A stretch of 64,000 nt of DNA from positions 248,001 through 312,000 of the forward strand of contig CAMLHZ010000003.1 of assembly GCA_946480085.1 (NCBI GenBank), given 5' to 3'. Below, in pieces: positions 34,863 through 43,117 of this stretch. The translations under genes were made by a program, and so were the position numbers. The notes beneath the pieces are model-generated. The model ran no database searches. It was not told where the DNA came from and saw only the letters and a list, made by a program, of their open reading frames with translations. Every line of letters starts with the position of its first letter. Within the stretch, counting starts at the first letter, position 1. This stretch comes from an uncultured Flavobacteriales bacterium. Its GTDB lineage: Bacteria > Bacteroidota > Bacteroidia > Flavobacteriales > Crocinitomicaceae.

Positions 34863-35000
34863 CAGGTTTCTAGGGCCTGTGTTGGTTTATCCAAATGTCT
34901 GCGATGCTTTTCCTCTCGGGAGAAGAGGTAACGGCAGAGCAGGCATATTCTCCCAACAGAACCGTCGTGAGAAATCCGTTTTTACGGACTCGCCTCACGG
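34863..35000 (+). ncRNA. candidate structured leader RNA with pseudoknot
   Basis: Successive elements are visible. CAGG/CCTG (34863-34879) is the first. A CCTCT/AGAGG hairpin (34912-34928) follows; its loop GGGAGA (34918-34923) can pair with TCTCCC (34949-34954). ACGG (34930s) may pair with CCGT (34962-34965). A two-part terminal hairpin has CGTGAG/CTCACG (34966-34971, 34994-34999) around TCCGT/ACGGA (34975-34988). It ends 33 bases before the ATG of a lipoprotein. It could be a riboswitch or leader, or an independent small RNA; I recognise no known class. Confidence 0.45.
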
Positions 35001-35032
35001 CAATTTGAAAACAGTTTTAAAAGCAAATTACA

Positions 35033-35440
35033 ATGAAAACAAATAAATTCATGATTGCTTCCCTGTTGATTCTTGTTGGAATGGGGGCAATTACAGTATC
35101 GTGTAAAAAAGAAGAAAACACGAAATTTCGTAAAGCGAAAATCACATCTTGTGATTTGAATAACAAAGATGGAGGTGAAGATGATGATGATCCGATCATT
35201 CGTGGAAGAGTCAAAAAACGTAATAATTTGGTTGTTTACAATGCACATGTTGAAACAATGACTTATTTAAGTAATGTAAAAGTCGGTGATCAGTACACGG
35301 ATAGTCTTGGTGAATTTCAACAAACAGTTACAATTGGAAAATACTATTTTAAGGTAACTGTTCCTGGGGTTTCTACTCCATATGTTACGGACACCATTCA
35401 CGTAAACGCTGATAGAAACGTCAATATTATTGTTGATTAA
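35033..35440 (+). CDS. small lipoprotein with transthyretin-like beta domain
   Basis: This 135-residue protein has a lipoprotein signal (ITVSCKKEEN, Cys near residue 24) and an acidic patch (GGEDDDDP). Its ~80-residue beta domain (IIRGRVKKRNNLVVYNAHVETM ... GEFQQTVTIGKYYFKVTVPG ... DTIHVNADRNVNIIVD) has the layout of a carboxypeptidase-regulatory-like domain. Such domains often stand at the surface and bind or brace other proteins. It follows the candidate structured RNA and has its own terminator. Specific role unknown. Confidence 0.8.
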   Translation: MKTNKFMIASLLILVGMGAITVSCKKEENTKFRKAKITSCDLNNKDGGEDDDDPIIRGRVKKRNNLVVYNAHVETMTYLSNVKVGDQYTDSLGEFQQTVTIGKYYFKVTVPGVSTPYVTDTIHVNADRNVNIIVD

Positions 35441-35458
35441 AATCAAGTGTTAAAGAAG

Positions 35459-35484
35459 TCCGGGCGATTTACCGTCCGGATTTT
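35459..35484 (+). terminator. intrinsic terminator of the lipoprotein gene
   Basis: TCCGG/CCGGA stem with a 12-base loop followed by TTTTC, 19 bases after the stop and adjoining the stop of the convergent kinase gene. Confidence 0.7.
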
Positions 35485-37359
35485 CTATATTGTAACGACT
35501 ACTTCTACTATACAACCACTGTCATTGTAAAAATGTATCGTTCCATTCACTTTTTTCAGTAGCTTGGAAATCAAACTCAAACCTTTAGATTCATTTGTAT
35601 GGGTGGATTTTTGGGTAAGTCCCAAACCATTATCCTTTACAAGTAATGTGATTTTATTGCCATTTTGGAATACTGAAGTATGAAGCTCAGGATTAGGAAT
35701 ATTCATCAGACCGTGTTCAATGGCATTACATAATAATTCGTTTAATACAATAGCTAACCTCATTGCTATATCATAATCGAGGTAAATGAGATCGATTTTT
35801 TTGGATAGCTGTAGATTACTACCGTGAGGAAATAAATTCAAAACGATCAGATCAGTTAGTTTACTGAAATAAGCATCAAGGCGGACTTCTTTATTTCTGC
35901 GAGATGAATCCTCCAGTAAGTAATGTTGTACTAAAGCCATTGCATCTAATCTTCGAATATTTTGATCTAAGAAATGAATGGTTTCCTGATTTTGTGTAGT
36001 TGATCTGTCAGATTTTAAAATACCGGAGAGCATTCCGAAATAATTTTTAGTTCTGTGACTAAGTTCATTATGAAGATGAACGATCTCTTCTTTTTGCTTT
36101 TCTAATTCCTCGTTTTGATGTTGGATTCTCTTTTTCCGAAGATTCAATTGATACCAGGCTAGAAGGACAATTATGATTATGACGACTGTTCCAATAAGCC
36201 AACCAATGAGTTGCTGATTTCGAAGCACTTGATTTTCGATTCGAATATGATCAAGTTTTGTTTGTTTTCTTCTTGACTGAATTTCACGATTTTTTCGCTG
36301 AACATCGTATATAATCTCGATTCTGGCAGATGTTTTTCGATTCTCTTCCTTTGCTACAACTTCTTGGGTAGAGAGCAATTCCTCATATTTAGCGAGTAGA
36401 GTGGCTGTCCTATGTTGCTTTTTTAAAATACTGATCTCACTGCGTAAAGTCTCTTCCAGTAATTGATGGTCGTTCGATTCAAGAGCTAACTCTTCACATT
36501 GTACAAACAATTCTAATGCTCTTTTATCATTGTTAACACTTAAATAATAGGTGCCTAAGTAATAGAGACTAGATGCAATTTTAGATGAGTTTCCTGAATC
36601 TAATCTCAAATTATATGCGGTGGACAAATAGATAAGCGCTTTTTTAGAATTACTCGTTTCCGTGTATAGTTGACCCAGTAAGGTTAAGGTTGTTAATTCA
36701 TTTGACTTGTTCTGCAACCTTTTTTTTAGCTTTAATGCCTTCTGCAGGTAATATTCAGATTTATCAAATTGTTTGAGATCGAGAAAAACAGCTCCCATGT
36801 TATGATAGGAATCAGCAATACCTTTATCATATTGTATATGTTGTCGAATCTTGAGTGCTTTGAAATGGTATTCAAGTGCTTTAGGGTAATTTCCAATTTT
36901 TCGTTGCACATTTCCAATACTATTCCATGCAGATGAAAGTTCTTTGTTGTTCCCGTTTTTTTCAAATATTCTTGCCGATTCGGTAAGCTCTTGAATTGCT
37001 CGGGAGAATAATCCAATGTCTTTGTAAGCTAGTCCAAGATTATGCAAAGTCCCTGCTACTAAACTGTCGTTTCGCATTTTACGATAACAACCTAAGGCAA
37101 CAATGTACTGATTGATACCTTTCTTAAATTCACCAGATTGGTAAAGAGTAACGCCCAAATCATTGTGGAAATTAGCCTTGTCTTCCAAAGAAATATTGGA
37201 GGGAATTATCTTTTGTGCTTTTTCAAGGTAATCTTTTGCTTGTAAAATATCACCATCAGCCAGCGATTCATAACCTTTATCGTAGAGTTTGTTAAAGGTT
37301 GTTTGGGCTTTTGAAAAATGAATAACAAGGCATAATGTGAATAGTGCATAATATTTCAT
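35485..37359 (-). CDS. TPR sensor histidine kinase (HisKA_2 type)
   Basis: This 624-residue protein has a signal peptide (1-18, ending FSKAQ) and seven or so TPR units in the periplasm (about 20-320; examples FHNDLGVTLYQSGEFKKGINQY and SYHNMGAVFLDLKQFDKSEYYL). A coiled coil, one membrane helix near 385-405 and the kinase core follow. The phosphoacceptor is H435 in ELSHRTKNYFGMLSG, a HisKA_2 signature. The N box NELLCNAIEHG is near 540 and DNGLGL near 576. It is divergent from the LytTR regulator at 37410, 50 bp away, which is its likely partner. TPR kinases of this kind are a Bacteroidota speciality; the signal is unknown. Confidence 0.9.
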   Translation of the reverse strand: MKYYALFTLCLVIHFSKAQTTFNKLYDKGYESLADGDILQAKDYLEKAQKIIPSNISLEDKANFHNDLGVTLYQSGEFKKGINQYIVALGCYRKMRNDSLVAGTLHNLGLAYKDIGLFSRAIQELTESARIFEKNGNNKELSSAWNSIGNVQRKIGNYPKALEYHFKALKIRQHIQYDKGIADSYHNMGAVFLDLKQFDKSEYYLQKALKLKKRLQNKSNELTTLTLLGQLYTETSNSKKALIYLSTAYNLRLDSGNSSKIASSLYYLGTYYLSVNNDKRALELFVQCEELALESNDHQLLEETLRSEISILKKQHRTATLLAKYEELLSTQEVVAKEENRKTSARIEIIYDVQRKNREIQSRRKQTKLDHIRIENQVLRNQQLIGWLIGTVVIIIIVLLAWYQLNLRKKRIQHQNEELEKQKEEIVHLHNELSHRTKNYFGMLSGILKSDRSTTQNQETIHFLDQNIRRLDAMALVQHYLLEDSSRRNKEVRLDAYFSKLTDLIVLNLFPHGSNLQLSKKIDLIYLDYDIAMRLAIVLNELLCNAIEHGLMNIPNPELHTSVFQNGNKITLLVKDNGLGLTQKSTHTNESKGLSLISKLLKKVNGTIHFYNDSGCIVEVVVTI

Positions 37360-37409
37360 GGGTCCAAATTTTGTTACCTTAGATTTCTCAAAAGTATCAA
37401 ACTTTCAGT

Positions 37410-38108
37410 ATGAAGATTCTAATAGTCGAAGATGACCCTTTCGTTGCAGATGACTTGCAAGATAAACTGCAGCAACTGAATTATCGTGTTACTGCAATTG
37501 CTGAAAGTTATGAGGAAGCCTTCTCTGCGATAAGATTAGAAAAACCGGATTTGGTATTACTTGATATTGAACTGATCGGAGAACTTACTGGAATTGATTT
37601 GGGAGAAAAACTGTCGTCAATAGGAATATCATTTATTTATCTGTCAAGTATTCAGGATTTTACAACTTATTCATTGGCAAAAAGTACTGCACCACTAAAA
37701 AATCTTTCTAAGCCAATTGACTTACTTAATTTACGTAATGCTCTTTTGGATATTGATCTTTCAAGTAATATAGAAAGTACTAGTAAGAGATTACTTTATT
37801 TTGTTACAAATAAAGATGGTGTGAAAATTAGAATTGAGTTGGAATCAATTGAATATCTTGAAGCAGCACGAAGTTATTGTGACATTTACTTTACAGATGG
37901 GTCCAAGTCAACATTGTCATCGGCAATGGGAAATGTTGCCAAAAAAATGGATTTTCAAGACTTAATTCCGATAAGTCGATCACATCAAATCAATTTGAAG
38001 AAGATCAAACAAATTAGAGGAAACGAAATAGAAATGACATCAGGTAAATTTCTAAAAGTTTCTGACTCTTTCAAAGAATCGTTTAATCGTCACCTTAGCA
38101 TTTTATAA
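37410..38108 (+). CDS. LytTR-family response regulator
   Basis: This 232-residue protein has a receiver domain with acidic residues E7/D8/D9, phosphoacceptor D52 in VLLDIEL and conserved K-P in NLSKPID. A LytTR DNA-binding domain follows (about 130-232; SIEYLEAARSYCDIYFTDG, LIPISRSHQINLKKI). It is divergent from the TPR kinase at 35485. It is transcribed toward the two-gene module at 38215, 106 bp downstream, and could control it. The GELTG insertion after the phosphoacceptor is typical of this subgroup. Confidence 0.9.
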   Translation: MKILIVEDDPFVADDLQDKLQQLNYRVTAIAESYEEAFSAIRLEKPDLVLLDIELIGELTGIDLGEKLSSIGISFIYLSSIQDFTTYSLAKSTAPLKNLSKPIDLLNLRNALLDIDLSSNIESTSKRLLYFVTNKDGVKIRIELESIEYLEAARSYCDIYFTDGSKSTLSSAMGNVAKKMDFQDLIPISRSHQINLKKIKQIRGNEIEMTSGKFLKVSDSFKESFNRHLSIL

Positions 38109-38214
38109 AAATTCGGTTAATCAATTGTTCCGTTCGGAAACTAAATCTCGTCTTTCGGGAATAAAATTTTAGTTAGTAAACTTTCAGACTTCTATTTGGG
38201 CCAAATTTTAAATT

Positions 38215-39111
38215 ATGGCAACTAAATACGAAGCAGATAAGATTATAAAACTTCTGCAATTTTGTTCATGGCTTAGTCGGACTGAAATGAACCATACTGG
38301 TCTTCACGAGTTGAGTAGTAAATTAAATCCAAATGCTAGCAAAGATGGTCCTAATGAAAAGTATCTCGTTGATCTATTGTCAGATGCTAAATCCGCTCTC
38401 AAAAAAGATAATTATGTTTCAAAAAGAAACATGTATATCGATCTACTACTAAAACATGGAGGTTTAAAGGATTGGGATCACTGGTTGCAAACACTAGGCT
38501 CTTCGAGAGAGTATATTTCTAAGAAGTATTTGGATTCATTAGTTGTTTCTGACCTTAAACTTGTTGTTTTTGTTCCGGAAAGTTTAGAGATGAAACTGAT
38601 CCCGATACTATCTTTTGCTAAACGCACCTCGTCAATTCAGTTTGAAATAATTATCTCTAAAGAAAATACTCTTGAAGAACAAATAGAGCACATTCAAACT
38701 AAATTGAAAGATTGCTCATTCATAATTTGGACGCTCCCAATCACTTGTAAAAGCCAGGTTAACGAAATTAAATCTCCTTCATGGAGTGAGTTGATTCAGT
38801 TAGGGAGAGTTGTTCCTGTATGGATCGATCTTAATAAGATTGATGATACCACGTCACCATTTATTTCCGGTATGAATCAATCTAAAATTATTGGTGGTGT
38901 TCCTGGAATACTTTCAACACTTCTGTTTTTGGAAGAACAATTAATCATTGCGACAAATTCTTATGAGAATGAAGTTGTAACGCAATCAGGCAGAATTCAG
39001 AATATAAATAGTGGCTCAGGAGTATTCTTGCAAGGTAATATATACAGTGAGAATACCAGCCTCGGTGATATTAATCAAACTATTCACAATCATAAAAGAG
39101 AAAACAAATGA
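38215..39111 (+). CDS. helical plus TIR-like alpha/beta protein, candidate adaptor of a conflict system
   Basis: This 298-residue cytoplasmic protein matches no family I can name. Residues 1-95 are helical (YEADKIIKLLQFCSWLSRTEM, KYLVDLLSDAKSALKKDNY), like the small death-like or effector-associated adaptor domains of bacterial conflict systems. Residues 112-245 form an alternating beta/alpha domain: LKLVVFVPES, FEIIIS, CSFIIWTLPI, then GRVVPVWIDLNKID. The order and the last strand resemble TIR/SEFIR-like folds, but I see no certain catalytic Glu. Residues 258-298 are Gly/Asn/Ser-rich and end SENTSLGDINQTI. A very similar segment begins the next protein, and the two genes overlap by 4 bp (ATGA). 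Immune function is inference. Confidence 0.6.
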   Translation: MATKYEADKIIKLLQFCSWLSRTEMNHTGLHELSSKLNPNASKDGPNEKYLVDLLSDAKSALKKDNYVSKRNMYIDLLLKHGGLKDWDHWLQTLGSSREYISKKYLDSLVVSDLKLVVFVPESLEMKLIPILSFAKRTSSIQFEIIISKENTLEEQIEHIQTKLKDCSFIIWTLPITCKSQVNEIKSPSWSELIQLGRVVPVWIDLNKIDDTTSPFISGMNQSKIIGGVPGILSTLLFLEEQLIIATNSYENEVVTQSGRIQNINSGSGVFLQGNIYSENTSLGDINQTIHNHKRENK

Positions 39112-41771
39112 ACAATTTATTAGCTATTAAACAGGAGCAGGGAACCGCAGTTTCTGCTGAGTCGATTCAAGCAGAAAATTTATCGATCGGGGGAGATATT
39201 TATCAATATTACAATCAGATAAACGATCGTTTTACTCAAGTTCACTTTGACAAATATGATGATGAGTATTTATCGCCGAATTATTTGTCTGATTTGATAC
39301 GAGTAATTAAGGAAAAAAGAATTGTTTTAATCTCAGATCACAAGTTGATTTCGAAAAGTGACCTTGCAAGACATGTAGCAAAAGAACTTTTAAGTATCGA
39401 CAACTACCATAATATGGAAGTGGTTGAAATGTTGCGTGAAGGAGAAAACCAGGAAAAACGTGTTTCAATAACAGAATTCTTAGAAGAGGAGAAGTGTTAT
39501 CAAAAAATAGTGTTACTCTATGATCTTCATCCTGAAAAGATTGATTATCATTTTGATCGTTTAGTTAAGCAAGCGAACAATCAATCTTGCCTCTTCATAA
39601 TTACTGTAAATGGTGGTTATGAGACATGGTTAAAAGCAGGACCAATGGTAAAGGATTTTTGGTTTTCAGTGCCAGATGGCTCACATTATACAAATGAGCA
39701 ATTGATTGATCTGTTTTTTGTGAAACTGAAACAAAATCGACCGATATTTTTACAAGAGGTTTCATTTGAAAATGATTTCTTATTAAGCCCGAATACAAAA
39801 ATTTCAGAAGCGGTTAGTCGATTGGATTCAATTGATCAAATTCAATTGTTTGCCAGTTATTATGCTGGACTTATGGATTTTCCTAGTGATTACAAATTGA
39901 ATGAATTGATAAACACCTTGTGTCAAGGTACTGAACAAATGGTCAAATCTTGGTTCTATCAACTTGATCACCGAAGTAAAATACTGGCAATGAGTGCTGC
40001 TCTATTTGATGGGATGTTAATTGATCAATTTCTTGAAGCGCTTAACAATATTACAGATTCAAGTTTTTGGACAACAAGTGAACCTTCATTGAAAGCTATC
40101 GATTACTTCAACTTATCATTTCTTGATTCTTTTTTCTCTATCCAAACACGAGATGATCAGCAATACCTGATAAGTAAATCTGTTTCGAGTAAATCAATTT
40201 TATTGGAACTGGGAAAACAGGAATATCGACGTCATTTTAAGACTGCGTTTCAGCAATTCTATGAGATGACTGAACTTTCTTATTCTAAGAAACCCTTAAA
40301 CTGGGATTTGTATGGTACACCAACAAAACGTGTATGGATTCGAAAATCGTTTACTGAAGCACTTCGTATTACAGGAACACTAGAATTTGGTTTAATAGAA
40401 AATCATTTGTTAGAACTTGCTGCGACGGGAAAAAGTCATTTGCAAAACATTTGTGCAAAGGCAATGGCGCAATGGCGTTTGACAGGTCATGAGGATTTGT
40501 TTTTTAAAACATTGAAAAATTGGCAAGAAGATGACTCGATTTCAAATCGCATTCATGAATTGTTTGCAAGAAATACTAAAGATTCCTCTACTTTGGATAT
40601 TGATGCAATTGATTTAATAAAGGCAACCGCCGTTTCCGCTTTAGGTCAGGCCTCTTACTACGATCAACCAAATAAGCTGCATGAGGATATTATTCAAGGA
40701 ATGATTCATTTCGCTAAGGATGCTGAGATTAAACATAATCTCAACGATAGTATTGCCAAAGCACTACCCAAATTTATTCATCATCACTCACTACAATTAG
40801 AGAACGTCATTTATGATGAACTTATGCCGTTAAGATCCTTACGAGAGCCAGTTGTAAAAGGACTATTGCAAGCACTTGAAACTTATCCGGATCAGGTTCC
40901 TGCAGCAATGAAAAGATGGTTAAATGCTTGTTTGGAAGACTCTTCAGAGTTAAATAGGAGAGTTATGACTACAAACCGAGATAATCGGTTGATAATCATA
41001 TTGGAGGTACTTGAAATGGCAAATTTGTCTAAAATTGAGGCGTTTTCTAACACGAGACTTTACGTTGATATTCTTGCACCACTAATTACACAAGAAAAAC
41101 GTGTAGAAGTTGTTGCTTGCGTTCTAAGATTATTAGCAAAAGTTCAGTCAAATGATTTTGATCTTGCTGCAAATTTTACAAATGAAACAATAGGTAAGCT
41201 AAATAAACAACAGCGCTTGCATCTCGTTGAATGTTGGGGTAAGATATATGCAAAACAGCGGTTAGAAATGGAAGAAAGTGAAACGTATTTCAGAGATAAG
41301 CAAATTTATTCAGTTTGGGTTTCAAACCAGCCAAGACCGTTAACAGAAGTTGAGAAAACTTTATATAAGTGGATGGAGAGTGATATGATCAAACGTCGTT
41401 TTGCAACACTGGTTTTCCTTGAACTTGTTCGTGGATACGATCGTTATGAACGTCTTGAGATACAACGTCAAGAAATGGAAAAGCAATTGGTCTTACAAGA
41501 ACAACAGAAATATTGGAATGTGATAGCAAGAACAATGCCTCCTGCTTATTCAGACATCAATTTACATATAGTTCTTCGTATCCGAATCTTTATCTATTTC
41601 TTGTTTTCTTCAAGTGAAAATAAATTCATTTTGAAGGATACCATGATACTTTTCCTAAACGTCAGTAAATATTCTTCCGAAGATTTGAGGATTCTTATCC
41701 AACGCTGGAAAAATAGTGAGCAAAAAGGAATAACAAGTAAACTATCAAAATGGTTGAATAAATTCTTTTGA
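39108..41771 (+). CDS. large STAND-like protein with degenerate P-loop and helical repeats, partner of 38215
   Basis: This 887-residue protein has four parts. Residues 1-36 repeat the partner's tail motif (AENLSIGGDIYQ). Residues 55-180 look like a shortened NTPase: IVLISDHKLISKSDLARHV (72-90) sits where Walker A should be, keeping K-S but lacking the glycines. KIVLLYD (133-139) resembles Walker B, and CLFIITVNGG (161-170) a sensor-1 strand. Residues about 200-380 are helical, like a STAND winged-helix/arm region. Residues about 400-790 are helical repeats of HEAT-like spacing, suited to sensing a ligand. There is no signal peptide or transmembrane span. Overlap and shared motif tie it to the upstream protein. 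No catalytic effector domain is seen here. Confidence 0.6.
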   Translation: MNNLLAIKQEQGTAVSAESIQAENLSIGGDIYQYYNQINDRFTQVHFDKYDDEYLSPNYLSDLIRVIKEKRIVLISDHKLISKSDLARHVAKELLSIDNYHNMEVVEMLREGENQEKRVSITEFLEEEKCYQKIVLLYDLHPEKIDYHFDRLVKQANNQSCLFIITVNGGYETWLKAGPMVKDFWFSVPDGSHYTNEQLIDLFFVKLKQNRPIFLQEVSFENDFLLSPNTKISEAVSRLDSIDQIQLFASYYAGLMDFPSDYKLNELINTLCQGTEQMVKSWFYQLDHRSKILAMSAALFDGMLIDQFLEALNNITDSSFWTTSEPSLKAIDYFNLSFLDSFFSIQTRDDQQYLISKSVSSKSILLELGKQEYRRHFKTAFQQFYEMTELSYSKKPLNWDLYGTPTKRVWIRKSFTEALRITGTLEFGLIENHLLELAATGKSHLQNICAKAMAQWRLTGHEDLFFKTLKNWQEDDSISNRIHELFARNTKDSSTLDIDAIDLIKATAVSALGQASYYDQPNKLHEDIIQGMIHFAKDAEIKHNLNDSIAKALPKFIHHHSLQLENVIYDELMPLRSLREPVVKGLLQALETYPDQVPAAMKRWLNACLEDSSELNRRVMTTNRDNRLIIILEVLEMANLSKIEAFSNTRLYVDILAPLITQEKRVEVVACVLRLLAKVQSNDFDLAANFTNETIGKLNKQQRLHLVECWGKIYAKQRLEMEESETYFRDKQIYSVWVSNQPRPLTEVEKTLYKWMESDMIKRRFATLVFLELVRGYDRYERLEIQRQEMEKQLVLQEQQKYWNVIARTMPPAYSDINLHIVLRIRIFIYFLFSSSENKFILKDTMILFLNVSKYSSEDLRILIQRWKNSEQKGITSKLSKWLNKFF

Positions 41772-41827
41772 TTGGGAAACAACAATAGTGCTTTCGGAAA
41801 GACAAGTTCTGGTTTTGGAAATGCTTT

Positions 41828-41858
41828 TTTGCTCAGCTGTGGCGCAGTATCATATTTG
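41828..41858 (+). promoter_or_regulatory. promoter of the 55-residue gene
   Basis: TTTG (41828-41831), a 19-base spacer, then CATATTTG (41851-41858), one base from the TAnnTTTG consensus. The predicted start of transcription is about 15 bases before the ATG at 41880. Confidence 0.65.
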
Positions 41859-41879
41859 TATAAATGTAATTAATACAAT

Positions 41880-42047
41880 ATGAAAAAACCAATTGGTACA
41901 ACAGCAAAGACTGGGGAAATCTGCCCAGAAAGTGGGGTTTGGGAAGTAGTTGGAACGCCATCTACCACTGCACCAATCTCAAAAGGAAACAAAATGCCAC
42001 CTTATGATAATAAAGGTGTTGTTTGGAGACTTATTCGTTACGCTTAA
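41880..42047 (+). CDS. 55-residue conserved-looking small protein
   Basis: The ATG at 41880 opens a 55-codon frame with its own good promoter and a strong hairpin after the stop. The sequence is Gly/Pro/Thr-rich: GTTAKTGEICPESGVWEVVG, then APISKGNKMPPYDNKG and VVWRLIRYA. The C-P-E-S-G-x-W and KGN-x-MPPY patterns look like those of a small family of bacterial proteins of unknown function. There is a single Cys and no signal peptide or membrane span. It lies right after the candidate conflict module but is expressed from its own promoter. Confidence 0.72.
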   Translation: MKKPIGTTAKTGEICPESGVWEVVGTPSTTAPISKGNKMPPYDNKGVVWRLIRYA

Positions 42048-42056
42048 ATCTACCAC

Positions 42057-42093
42057 AATGAAGGAGATGAGGAAGTTCCTTTTCTCCTTCATT
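42057..42093 (+). terminator. long hairpin after the 55-residue gene
   Basis: An 11-bp perfect stem AATGAAGGAGA/TCTCCTTCATT with a further AGGA/TCCT inside. It begins 10 bases after the stop. There is no T run, so it may be a processing or attenuator hairpin rather than a classical terminator. Confidence 0.6.
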
Positions 42094-42125
42094 AAAAGAA
42101 TTACCAATTCACTAAAAATGATCAA

Positions 42126-43046
42126 ATGAAACGAAATAGAATTTTAAACTCACATAGATATTTACAGACATTTCTGAAGGAAGGAGACCAGTTTTATATT
42201 GGTATCTTGCTTGAGGATTACATTAAGACTCCGAACTTAGATAAATATAAACTCCCCAAAGTATTTATTCATAACAATTCACATATCCCGAAATCTTCGG
42301 GACCCGCAACAAGAGCGAACATCCATGGTAAATATGTCAGAAAATTTCCTGAAGAAAAAGAGATAAAAACTGTTCATATAAGATATACAAGAAAAGATGG
42401 CTCCCTTATTGACTTTTATAGGGATTTTCATGTGTATAAAAAAGAGATGCTACATAAATTTGAAATTCCAATTGAGTTCAAAGAAAACATTCATGGACAA
42501 AAAATAGTTTCTTCAACTCAATTGATTTTTTTGAATGATGAGATTTCGAGAAGAAAAAACACCCATGTAATAAATTTGTTTTGTGAGATGTTTGGTGAAT
42601 TTGAAGTATTCAATGCTGAGTATGAACCGGCAATCCACTTTAATAAAATCTTCGAACAGGAACTTTTACCGAAAGGGAAATTGTCTGAAGAGAATATTGA
42701 AAATCTTGTTGAGATTTCCAAAAAGTATAATAAAAATGAAGCTGATCATACTGCTTTTCAGAAACGATTACATGTATTAATGGAATTCGGACCTGAATTG
42801 AGAGGTAAAGGTCCTAATGGTTTCTTTGGATATCTGGTTTTTGGGTTTTTAGATTTGGGAATTATCGTATTAGAAGCAATGTATGCGGGTAATGCGACTT
42901 ACATTTTCTCGATAGAAAATTATGAAGACAATATTTTTAAGGATAAGAGGGAAGCGATGAATAGTAAACAATTCCTTAAAAGAGTTCTGCATTTTGGGAA
43001 ATGGGAAACGGAGATAACAGATTATTTAAAGAAATTGAGAAAATAA
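42126..43046 (+). CDS. orphan protein of unknown function
   Basis: I do not recognise this 306-residue protein. It is soluble, rich in Lys, Glu, Asn and Phe, and has no signal peptide. The N-terminal half has mixed beta strands (DQFYIGILLEDYIKTPN, KTVHIRYTRKDGSLIDFYRDF). The centre is helical with many charges (ENIENLVEISKKYNKNEADH). The C-terminal part, GPNGFFGYLVFGFLDLGIIVLEAMYAG as two pieces plus NATYIFS and a closing RVLHFGKWETEI, reads like a defined module. It is visibly AT-rich and follows the candidate conflict genes, so an accessory or defence-related role is possible but unsupported. A strong terminator follows at 43118. Confidence 0.65.
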   Translation: MKRNRILNSHRYLQTFLKEGDQFYIGILLEDYIKTPNLDKYKLPKVFIHNNSHIPKSSGPATRANIHGKYVRKFPEEKEIKTVHIRYTRKDGSLIDFYRDFHVYKKEMLHKFEIPIEFKENIHGQKIVSSTQLIFLNDEISRRKNTHVINLFCEMFGEFEVFNAEYEPAIHFNKIFEQELLPKGKLSEENIENLVEISKKYNKNEADHTAFQKRLHVLMEFGPELRGKGPNGFFGYLVFGFLDLGIIVLEAMYAGNATYIFSIENYEDNIFKDKREAMNSKQFLKRVLHFGKWETEITDYLKKLRK

Positions 43047-43117
43047 TTTGTGTTTTCACGACTTTATTGTTTCCGTGAGTATTGTAAATAGGTTAAGTCG
43101 CAGATATTGAGTTCTTT

